Origin: Strigamia acuminata
Taxonomy: Eukaryota > Arthropoda > Chilopoda > Geophilomorpha > Linotaeniidae
Direction: 5' to 3'
Length of the DNA: 60,000 nt
NCBI GenBank assembly: GCA_949358305.1
Contig: OX442316.1
Coordinates: forward strand, 188,001 to 248,000
Shown here: in pieces, positions 53,820-60,000 of the stretch
Position numbering within the stretch: position 1 is the first letter of the stretch
How the letters are laid out: each line of letters starts with the position of its first letter
Made by a program: the position numbers and the translations under genes
Notes under the pieces: model-generated
The model's input: only the letters and a program-made list of their open reading frames with translations
Database searches by the model: none
What the model was told of the DNA's origin: nothing

Positions 53820-55806
53820 GAATGTTCAGAAATAGTGTTTAAACCTTAGTAGAAGGCTTTAATGTAAGTTTTAGCAACATCCAAGCAATGATTTGGGAGA
53901 ATAGACTTTTGATCTTATCACAGTTGACTTAGCACAAACACCACAAGTCCAATGTCTCTGAACGTTCAGAAATAGTGTTTAAACCTTAGTAGAAGCCTTC
54001 AATATAAGTTTTAGCAACACCCAAGCAATAAATTTTGAAAAAAAAATTTTGAGCTTATTTCACATCGCAGTTGACTTAGCACAAACACCACAAGACCAAT
54101 GTCTCTGAATGTTCAGAAATAGTGTTTAAACCTTAGTAGAAGGCTCCAATGTAAGTTTTAGAAACATCCAACCGATGATTTGGTTGAATAGACTTTTGAT
54201 CTCATCACAGTTGACTTAGCACAAACACCACAAATCCAATGTCTCTGAATGTTCAGAAATAGTGTTTAAACCTCAGTAGAAGGCTCCAATGTAAGTTTTA
54301 GAAACATCCAACCAATGATTTGGGAGAATAGACTTTTGATCTCATCACAGTTGACTTAGCACAAACACCACAAGACCAATGTCTCTGAACGTTCAGAAAT
54401 AGTGTTTAAACTTTAGTAGAAGCCTTCAATATAAGTTTTAGCAACACCCAAGCAATAAATTTTGAAAAAAAAATTTTGAGCTTATTTCACATCGCAGTTG
54501 ACTTAGCACAAACACCACAAGACCAATGTCTCTGAATGTTCAGAAATAGTGTTTAAACCTTAGTAGAAGGCTCCAATGTAAGTTTTAGAAACATCCAACC
54601 AATGATTTGGGAGAATAGACTTTTGATCTCATCACAGTTGACTTAGCACAAACACCACAAGACCAATGTCTCTGAATGTTCAGAAATAGTATTTAAACCT
54701 TAGTAGAAGTCTTCAATATAAGTTTTAGCAACACCCAAGCAATAAATTTTGAAAAAAAAATTTTGAGCTTATTTCACATCGCAGTTGACTTAGCACAAAC
54801 ACCACAAGACCAATGTCTCTGAATGTTCAGAAATAGTGTTTAAACCTTAGTAGAAGGCTCCAATGTAAGTTTTAGAAACATCCAACCAATGATTTGGGAG
54901 AATAGACTTTTGATCTCATCACAGTTGACTTAGCACAAACACCACAAGACCAATGTCTCTGAATGTTCAGAAATAGTGTTTAAACCTTAGTAGAAGGCTC
55001 CAATGTAAGTTTTAGAAACATCCAACCAATGATTTGGGAGAATAGACTTTGATCTCATCACAGTTGACTTAGCACAAACACCACAAGACCAATGTCTCTG
55101 AATGTTCAGAAATAGTTTTTAAACCTTAGTAGAAGCCTTCAATGTAAGTTTTAGCAACATCCAAGCAATGATTTGGGAGAATAGACTTTTGATCTCATCA
55201 CAGTTGACTTAGCACAAACACCACAAGACCAATGTCTCTGAATGTTCAGAAATAGTGTTTAAACCTTAGTAGAAGGCTCCAATGTAAGTTTTAGAAACAT
55301 CCAACCAATGATTTAGGAGAATAGACTTTTGATCTCATCACAGTTGACTTAGCACAAACACCACAAGACCAATGTCTCTGAATGTTCAGAAATAGTTTTT
55401 AAACCTTAGTAGAAGCCTTCAATGTAAGTTTTAGCAACATCCAAGCAATGATTTGGGAGAATAGACTTTTGATCTCATCACAGTTGACTTAGCACAAACA
55501 CCACAAGTCCAATGTCTCTGAATGTTTAGAAATAGTGTTTAAACCTTAGTAGAAGCCTACAATATAAGTTTTAGCAACACCCAAGCAATAAATTTTGAAA
55601 AAAAAATTTTGAGCTTATTTCACATCGCAGTTGACTTAGCACAAACACCACAAGACCAATGTCTCTGAATGTTCAGAAATAGTGTTTAAACCTTAGTAGA
55701 AGGCTCCAATGTAAATTTTAGAAACATCCAACCGATGATTTGGGAGAATCGACTTTTGATCTCATCACAATTGACTTAGCACAAACACCACAAGACCAAT
55801 GTCTCT
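53820..55806 (+). repeat. Higher-order block, copy 3 of 3, with one extra monomer
   Basis: Same markers as copies 1 and 2 (GATCTTATC near 53911, CCTCAGTAG at 54271, AGTATTTAAACC unit at 54674, GCCTACAATAT in C' at 55520). A complete B unit is present at 54107-54246 between C'' and the CCTCAGTAG unit, making it 140 bp longer. Confidence 0.86.
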
Positions 55807-56380
55807 GAATGTTCAGAAATAGTGTTTAAACCTTAGTAGAAGGCTCCAATGTAAGTTTTAGAAACATCCAACCGATGATTTGGTTGAATAGACTTTTGAT
55901 CTCATCACAGTTGACTTAGCACAAACACCACAAGTCCAATGTCTCTGAATGTTCAGAAATAGTGTTTAAACCTTAGTAGAAGGCTCCAATGTAAGTTTTA
56001 GAAACATCCAACCAATGATTTGGGAGAATAGACTTTTGATCTCATCACAGTTGACTTAGCACAAACACCACAAGACCAATGTCTCTGAACGTTCAGAAAT
56101 AGTGTTTAAACTTTAGTAGAAGCCTTCAATATAAGTTTTAGCAACACCCAAGCATTAAATTTTGAAAAAAAAATTTTGAGCTCATTTCACATCGCAGTTG
56201 ACTTAGCACAAACACCACAAGACCAATGTCTCTGAATGTTCAGAAATAGTGTTTAAACCTTAGTAGAAGCCTTCAATATAAGTTTTAGCAACACCCAAGC
56301 AATAAATTTTGAAAAAAAAATTTTGAGCTTATTTCACATCGCAGTTGACTTAGCACAAACACCACAAGACCAATGTCTCT

Positions 56381-57094
56381 GAATGTTCAGAAATAGTGTT
56401 TAAACCTTAGTAGAAGGCTCCAATGTAAGTTTTAGAAACATTCAACCGATGATTTGGGAGAATAGACTTTTGATCTCATCACAGTTGACTTAGCACAAAC
56501 ACCACAAGACCAATGTCTCTGAATGTTCAGAAATAGTGTTTAAACCTTAGTAGAAGGCTCCAATGTAAGTTTTAGAAACATTCAACCGATGATTTAGGAG
56601 AATAGACTTTTGATCTCATCACAGTTGACTTAGCACAAACACCACAAGATTAATGTCTCTGAATGTTCAGAAATAGTGTTTAAACCTTAGTAGAAGGCTC
56701 CAATGTAAGTTTTAGAAACATCCAACCAATGATTTGGGAGAATAGACTTTTGATCTCATCACAGTTGACTTAGCACAAACACCACAAGTCCAATGTCTCT
56801 GAATGTTTAGAAATAGTGTTTTAACCTTAGTAGAAGCCTTCAATATAAGTTTTAGCAACACCCAAGCAATAAATTTTGAAAAAAAAATTTTGAGCTCATT
56901 TCACATCGCAGTTGACTTAGCACAAACACCACAAGACCAATGTCTCTGAATGTTCAGAAATAGTGTTTAAACCTTAGTAGAAGCCTTCAATATAAGTTTT
57001 AGCAACACCCAAGCAATAAATTTTGAAAAAAAAATTTTGAGCTTATTTCACATCGCAGTTGACTTAGCACAAACACCACAAGACCAATGTCTCT
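56381..57094 (+). repeat. 714-bp five-monomer block, duplicated at 57095
   Basis: Three A-class units (56381, 56521, 56661) and two C units (56801, 56948). Markers are ACATTCAACCG, a CACAAGATTAATG ending, GTGTTTTAACC and GAGCTC at 56892. The same order restarts at 57095, and its third unit (57375) is the one split by the 1261-bp insertion. The C' that should follow is at 58780 and also has GTGTTTTAACC but GAGCTT instead of GAGCTC. Confidence 0.88.
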
Positions 57095-57374
57095 GAATGT
57101 TCAGAAATAGTGTTTAAACCTTAGTAGAAGGCTCCAATGTAAGTTTTAGAAACATTCAACCGATGATTTGGGAGAATAGACTTTTGATCTCATCACAGTT
57201 GACTTAGCACAAACACCACAAGACCAATGTCTCTGAATGTTCAGAAATAGTGTTTAAACCTTAGTAGAAGGCTCCAATGTAAGTTTTAGAAACATTCAAC
57301 CGATGATTTAGGAGAATAGACTTTTGATCTCATCACAGTTGACTTAGCACAAACACCACAAGATTAATGTCTCT

Positions 57375-57493
57375 GAATGTTCAGAAATAGTGTTTAAACC
57401 TTAGTAGAAGGCTCCAATGTAAGTTTTAGAAACATCCAACCAATGATTTGGGAGAATAGACTTTTGATCTCATCACAGTTGACTTAGCACAAA
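57375..57493 (+). repeat. Left part of the monomer split by the insertion
   Basis: The first 119 bp of an A unit ending GCACAAA. The remaining part is 58755-58779. The two parts sum to 144 bp, or 140 bp once the duplicated CAAA is counted once, so the target monomer lost nothing. Confidence 0.93.
57490..57493. repeat. Target-site duplication, left copy (CAAA)
   Basis: CAAA precedes TGTTGC at the left boundary and is repeated after GCAACA at 58755-58758. The intact satellite site reads AGCACAAACACC and contains CAAA once. The alternative readings ACAAA or CACAAA would move the right boundary inward by 1-2 bp and remove the TG...CA symmetry. Confidence 0.8.
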
Positions 57494-57505
57494 TGTTGCA
57501 AACAG
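57494..57505 (+). repeat. Terminal inverted repeat, left
   Basis: TGTTGCAAACAG. Against the reverse complement of the right end (TGTTGCGAGCAG) it mismatches only at positions 7 and 9. Similarity falls away after base 12. Confidence 0.75.
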
Positions 57506-57601
57506 ACATGTCGAACTCGGAAGTTGCGTGGTACATTCATAGGCAACTGTCCTGTTGCGCATCCATGATCGTATAGTAGAAATTCCAGCAGCAGAAAGCG
57601 T

Positions 57602-57621
57602 TAGGCCTAGCACTAGGCCTA
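57602..57621. other. 20-bp inverted repeat in the insertion
   Basis: TAGGCCTAG (57602-57610) and CTAGGCCTA (57613-57621) are perfect 9-bp arms with a 2-base centre, and each arm holds an AGGCCT site. It could be a hairpin or a dyad binding site. No matching sequence was seen in the satellite. Confidence 0.8.
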
Positions 57622-57754
57622 GTTCTCAAACAGTAGATCAGATGGGAAAAACATCTCAGCTAATGGGCAAGCAAATGTGTCTTCAAGGAGGAGGAGAGTC
57701 AGCTTGGCTCTCTACTCACTCTTCATGTCTGTTGCAAGTGTGCAAGTTAGTCCA

Positions 57755-57760
57755 AATAAA
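57755..57760 (+). promoter_or_regulatory. AATAAA polyadenylation-like hexamer in the insertion
   Basis: AATAAA within CCAAATAAATACTCC. Other plus-strand copies in the insertion are at 58049-58054 and 58433-58438. The hexamer is expected often by chance in AT-rich DNA; only its possible LTR role makes it notable. Confidence 0.3.
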
Positions 57761-57900
57761 TACTCCATGTAAATGGAACAAAATAACAAGGAGAACTTTT
57801 AATTCTAACCTAACAACCACACTTCATTTTACAACAACTACTACTAAGCCTAGCAACAACAAGCGCCTAGCAACCGTGAACAATGGCGCTAAAAAATAGG

Positions 57901-58130
57901 CTTAATTACAAATGACAATTACTCATTATCAATAACTTATTGCCTCCAAAGAGGGCGCTACGTGTCTCAAACTTAACCCTTTTACATCAAATTGATAACA
58001 AGTAATAAAAGCTTAAACTTAACATCTATTAGAGGCATAAAATACATAAATAAACAAGTATTAACAATTCCCATTCTTAGTTTCAGAGGAAAGCCAACTT
58101 TCCTTCTCAAAGGCAAAAGCCAACCGCTCA
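57901..58130. other. AT-rich middle segment of the insertion
   Basis: No gene seen. It holds GAGGGCGCTA at 57951-57960, which resembles part of a CTCF-type core, an AAGCTT at about 58009, and short homopolymer-rich DNA. Stops are frequent in all frames. Confidence 0.5.
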
Positions 58131-58136
58131 TCATGC

Positions 58137-58147
58137 AAGATGGCGGC
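58137..58147 (+). promoter_or_regulatory. YY1-like motif
   Basis: AAGATGGCGGC, an exact match to the known animal YY1 consensus, which in many promoters lies just downstream of the transcription start. It sits at the left edge of the GC-richer part of the insertion. A role in transcription of this element is inference. Confidence 0.45.
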
Positions 58148-58251
58148 ACAGCAACTTGCTAACAGCTGTGCAGGCGAACAGGAGCGAGCCAGACAGACTT
58201 CCATAGCCGCCCTTGACCAGACATCGACGCAAGGACCTTCCAAACAGCGTG

Positions 58252-58320
58252 GGGACTCGAACGCGAGTCCAAACCAAGGCGTATCGACGCTGCTCTAGAC
58301 ACACACGCGGATCCGATGCG
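58252..58320 (-). other. tRNA-like / SINE-head-like segment, minus strand
   Basis: On the minus strand, CGTTCGAGTCC (58252-58262) matches the Pol III B box GGTTCGANTCC except at its first base. Twenty-nine bases before GTTCG is TCTAGAGC, like the end of a tRNA D arm (27 bases in a typical tRNA). A clear A box, an anticodon stem and a CCA-type end are not seen, so this is not a functional tRNA. It could be a decayed tRNA-derived SINE head inside the element or a chance match. Confidence 0.35.
58253..58270. other. 7-bp hairpin in the insertion
   Basis: GGACTCG (58253-58259) and CGAGTCC (58264-58270) are perfect inverted arms with a 4-base AACG loop. It overlaps the B-box-like sequence, and the dyad could by itself explain part of that resemblance. 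Confidence 0.7.
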
Positions 58321-58400
58321 TCCAAATGCCGTCAACTGTCACGGGAGCTTTACGCCGCTCGCCACCTGCTGCCTCACGTCTTGGAAAGTTGCTGACCCCC

Positions 58401-58732
58401 TAAAACATCAAGCAAAAGGTAAACAACAATCAAATAAAATATGCCTATCTCAAAACAACTCTAATAATTCTTAAACTAATACACAGAATTACTAAACCAC
58501 TAAAACGATCACATCAAAACGACCACAAGTGACCGACAACACATCTCCCGACCAATCCAGGTGCGACTGGCAGCATGACAACCGTCAAGGACATCACCAA
58601 ACAAGACCGCTGGTCAGCCAAACAACCGGACATCTCAGATATGTCTCCAACTTGTGTCAAAAACTAAAAAGCAAATTAAAAAGTCAAATCTTCTTTTCAG
58701 AAGCCAAAACGTGGAAAACTTCTAAATCTTTT
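58401..58732. other. Right segment of the insertion, no gene seen
   Basis: AT-rich to about 58540, then mixed. An 86-codon plus-strand frame at 58529-58789 runs through the element end into the satellite and opens at a non-ATG codon, so it is not supported. The segment ends in CTAAATCTTTTTG just before the terminal hairpin. Confidence 0.5.
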
Positions 58733-58754
58733 TGTTGCGTTCCTGCTCGCAACA
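58733..58754. other. Terminal hairpin at the right end of the insertion
   Basis: TGTTGCG (58733-58739) and CGCAACA (58748-58754) are perfect 7-bp inverted arms around an 8-base loop. A weaker analogue near the left end is GCAAC (57543-57547) with GTTGC (57554-57558) around 6 bases. This may be subterminal binding-site architecture. The element lacks the CTRR end expected of a Helitron. Confidence 0.6.
58743..58754 (-). repeat. Terminal inverted repeat, right
   Basis: CTGCTCGCAACA, the inverted partner of the left end. The last 7 bases also pair with TGTTGCG at 58733-58739 to form a 7-bp hairpin with an 8-base loop at the very end of the element. Confidence 0.75.
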
Positions 58755-58758
58755 CAAA
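58755..58758. repeat. Target-site duplication, right copy (CAAA)
   Basis: Second copy of CAAA. The following CACCACAAGTCC resumes the interrupted monomer exactly. Confidence 0.8.
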
Positions 58759-60000
58759 CACCACAAGTCCAATGTCTCTGAATGTTTAGAAATAGTGTTT
58801 TAACCTTAGTAGAAGCCTTCAATATAAGTTTTAGCAACACCCAAGCAATAAATTTTGAAAAAAAAATTTTGAGCTTATTTCACATCGCAGTTGACTTAGC
58901 ACAAACACCACAAGACCAATGTCTCTGAATGTTCAGAAATAGTGTTTAAACCTTAGTAGAAGGCTCCAATGTAAGTTTTAGAAACATCCAACCAATGATT
59001 TGGAAGAATAGACTTTTGATCTCATCACAGTTGACTTAGCACAAACACCACAAGACCAATGTCTCTGAACGTTCAGAAATAGTGTTTAAACCTTAGTAGA
59101 AGGCTCCAATGTAAGTTTTAGAAACATTCAACCGATGATTTGGGAGAATAGACTTTTGATCTCATCACAGTTGACTTAGCACAAACACCACAAGATTAAT
59201 GTCTCTGAATATTCAGAAATAGTATTTAAACCTTAGTAGAAGGCTCCAATGTAAGTTTTAGAAACATCCAACCAATGATTTGAGAGAATAGACTTTTGAT
59301 CTCATCACAGTTGACTTAGCACAAACACCACAGGTCCAATGTCTCTGAATGTTCAGAAATAGTGTTTAAACCTTAGTAGAAGGCTCCAATGTAAGTTTTA
59401 GAAACATCCAACCAATGATTTGGGAGAATAGACTTTTGATCTCATCACAGTTGACTTAGCACAAACACCACAAGACCAATGTCTCTGAACATTCAGAAAT
59501 AGTGTTTAAACCTTAGTAGAAGCCTTCAATATAAGTTTTAGCAACACCCAAGCATTAAATTTTGAAAAAAAAATTTTGAGCTTATTTCACATCGCAGTTG
59601 ACTTAGCACAAACACCACAAGACCAATGTCTCTGACTGTTCAGAAATAGTGTTTAAAGCTTAGTAGAAGGCTCCAATGTAAGTTTTAGAAACATCCAACC
59701 GATGATTTGGGCGAATAGACTTTTGATCTCATCACAGTTGACTTAGCACAAACACCACAAGTCCAATGTCTCTGAATGTTTAGAAATAGTGTTTTAACCT
59801 TAGTAGAAGCCTTCAATATAAGTTTTAGCAACACCCAAGCAATAAATTTTGAAAAAAAAATTTTGAGCTTATTTCACATCGCAGTTGACTTAGCACAAAC
59901 ACCACAAGACCAATGTCTCTGAATGTTCAGAAATAGTGTTTAAACCTTAGTAGAAGGCTCCAATGTAAGTTTTAGAAACATCCAACCAATGATTTGGAAG
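58755..60000 (+). repeat. Satellite array resumed after the insertion, more diverged
   Basis: The same satellite continues in the same orientation and register. After 25 bp of the interrupted monomer, units start at 58780, 58927, 59067, 59207, 59347, 59487, 59634, 59774 and 59921 (cut by the window end). Private changes are denser here than in most of the window: GAATATTCAG at 59207, GAACATTCAG at 59487, GACTGTTCAG and TTTAAAGCTT at 59634, TTGGAAG near 58999, TTGAGAG near 59279 and GGGCGAATAG near 59707. The C' unit with GTGTTTTAACC at 58780 recurs at 59774, so a 994-bp local unit (7 monomers) begins again before the window ends. Confidence 0.96.

Larger units (their letters stand above)
1..57493 (+). 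repeat. Main satellite DNA array, ~140-bp monomers with higher-order structure
   Basis: Continuous head-to-tail array in one orientation. Counting each monomer from GAATGTTCAG, starts fall at 1, 141, 281, 428, 568, 707, 847, 986 and so on, giving units of 140, 147 or 139 bp. The consensus is about 36% GC. About 75 bp (unit positions ~102-140 continuing into 1-36) is nearly the same in all types; the rest carries the type-specific differences. No gap, inversion or foreign sequence was seen before 57493. No gene is present: stops occur in all frames and the 140-bp unit shifts frame each copy. Such arrays are typical of centromeric or pericentromeric heterochromatin in eukaryotes; that location is inference. 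No CENP-B box (TTCG....A..CGGG) was found. Confidence 0.98.
57506..57900. other. Left segment of the insertion, no convincing gene
   Basis: Contains TGTTGC copies at 57553 and 57730, a purine run AGGAGGAGGAGAG near 57690, and AATAAA at 57755-57760. Toward the right it has a CCTAGCAAC motif twice (near 57850 and 57867). The only sizeable reading frame (57555-57899, plus) opens at TTG, not ATG, and its second half is low-complexity Thr/Asn, so I do not call it coding. In the plus direction the AATAAA could serve as an LTR poly(A) signal. Confidence 0.6.
58148..58400. other. GC-richer core of the insertion, short reading frames only
   Basis: Higher GC than the rest of the insertion, with several CpG-containing words (ACATCGACGC, GCGTATCGACGC, CACGCGGATCCG). 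Reading frames of 60-64 codons on both strands overlap here and on into neighbouring DNA; their mutual overlap and lack of recognisable motifs argue against coding. Unmethylated-CpG or promoter-like character is possible but unproven. Confidence 0.5.
57494..58754. mobile_element. 1261-bp non-satellite insertion: non-autonomous transposon or solo LTR
   Basis: Foreign to the satellite and present once. It begins TGTTGCAAACAG and ends CTGCTCGCAACA; the ends are inverted repeats matching at 10 of 12 positions. CAAA occurs on both sides (5 or 6 bp of flank also match because of local repetition). TG...CA ends with a short duplication fit an LTR. The longer inverted match and dispersed TGTTGC copies near the ends also fit a non-autonomous DNA transposon. 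No transposase, integrase or reverse transcriptase is encoded; reading frames are short. GC content varies: AT-rich at ~57900-58070 and ~58390-58540, GC-richer at 58130-58390. Transcriptional orientation is unresolved. Confidence 0.85.

Noticed and set aside
1-57493. CRISPR array
   Set aside because: Units are contiguous 139-147 bp monomers with no short repeat plus unique spacer pattern; the variable parts recur across the array.
1-57493. Protein-coding tandem repeat
   Set aside because: Unit lengths of 139 and 140 bp are not multiples of three and stops occur in every frame.
57494-57834. Separate ~340-bp LTR ending at ACAACA near 57834
   Set aside because: No tRNA primer-binding site (TGG...) follows and no second copy of this stretch lies before 58754, so the boundaries at 57494 and 58754 with TSDs fit better.
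57555-57899. 114-codon plus-strand reading frame in the insertion
   Set aside because: It opens at TTG, the nearby ATG at 57565 is in another frame, and the second half is low-complexity Thr/Asn from AC-rich DNA. No domain is recognisable.
57951-57960. CTCF site (GAGGGCGCTA)
   Set aside because: Only part of the consensus is matched and flanking bases do not fit; too short to call.
58061-58325. Two overlapping minus-strand frames of 60 and 64 codons
   Set aside because: They overlap each other and a plus-strand frame in GC-richer DNA, are short and Cys/Leu-rich without motifs, and show no start context. Chance frames are more likely.
58213-58395. 60-codon plus-strand frame
   Set aside because: It lies opposite the minus-strand frames in the same GC-rich stretch, opens at a non-ATG codon and has no recognisable motif.
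58733-58754. Helitron 3' hairpin
   Set aside because: The end is not CTRR, a target duplication is present, and the left end does not begin TC.
58529-58789. 86-codon plus-strand frame
   Set aside because: It crosses the element boundary into satellite DNA, so its C-terminus is encoded by the repeat; it opens at a non-ATG codon.
1-60000. CENP-B box
   Set aside because: No TTCG....A..CGGG-type match was seen in any monomer type; the only CpGs in the monomers (CCGATG, AATCGAC, AACGTT, CATCGCAG) have other contexts.
1-60000. Assembly artefact producing the exact HOR copies
   Set aside because: Copies carry private substitutions and chimeric units, which argues for real divergence; only long-read coverage could settle copy number.

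Overview
The window is almost entirely a eukaryotic satellite DNA array. From 1 to 57493 and again from 58755 to 60000 it consists of head-to-tail monomers of about 140 bp, all in one orientation, in three length classes (139, 140 and 147 bp). I estimate a little over 400 monomers by length. The 140-bp consensus is about 36% GC. No gene lies in the array: no long reading frame exists in any frame, and a 140-bp unit shifts frame at every copy. Nothing suggests a prokaryote. Long higher-order satellite organisation plus a transposon-like insertion points to a multicellular eukaryote, probably an animal, and to centromeric or pericentromeric heterochromatin. The species cannot be named from the sequence.

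The monomers fall into recurring types recognised by diagnostic bases. A is the consensus. B carries a TTGGTTG motif. C is 147 bp with an A9 tract and AATAAA. D is 139 bp and lacks one T. E is C-like on its left and A-like on its right. F has CGAC and CAATTG. G has CCTTTGTAG. They follow one another in fixed orders, giving several families of higher-order repeat (HOR). A 22-monomer, 3105-bp unit occupies the left end, with full copies near 2399-5503 and partial copies on either side. An 18-monomer, 2561-bp unit occurs as two adjacent copies at 19346-24467. A 5.1-5.8 kb duplication covers 30128-35943 and 36091-41199. Related blocks, offset by 2553, 3827 and 6380 bp, fill 45600-55806. A 714-bp block starting at 56381 is duplicated at the right end. 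Copies differ mainly by whole-monomer gains and losses and by chimeric monomers, as unequal exchange in monomer register would produce.

One 1261-bp sequence unrelated to the satellite (57494-58754) interrupts a single monomer. It begins TGTTGC, ends GCAACA, has imperfect 12-bp terminal inverted repeats and is flanked by a CAAA target duplication. This marks it as a non-autonomous transposon or a solo LTR. Inside are a tRNA-like B box on the minus strand, a YY1-like motif, three AATAAA hexamers, several hairpins and only short, unconvincing reading frames. Satellite to its right (58755-60000) looks more diverged than the array to its left.

The most interesting content is the architecture: nested HORs with private restriction sites, a 147-bp A-tract monomer placed at intervals, a core shared by all monomer types that contains a 14-bp palindrome, and readable recombination junctions. 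All of this was read by eye; no alignment or database search was run.
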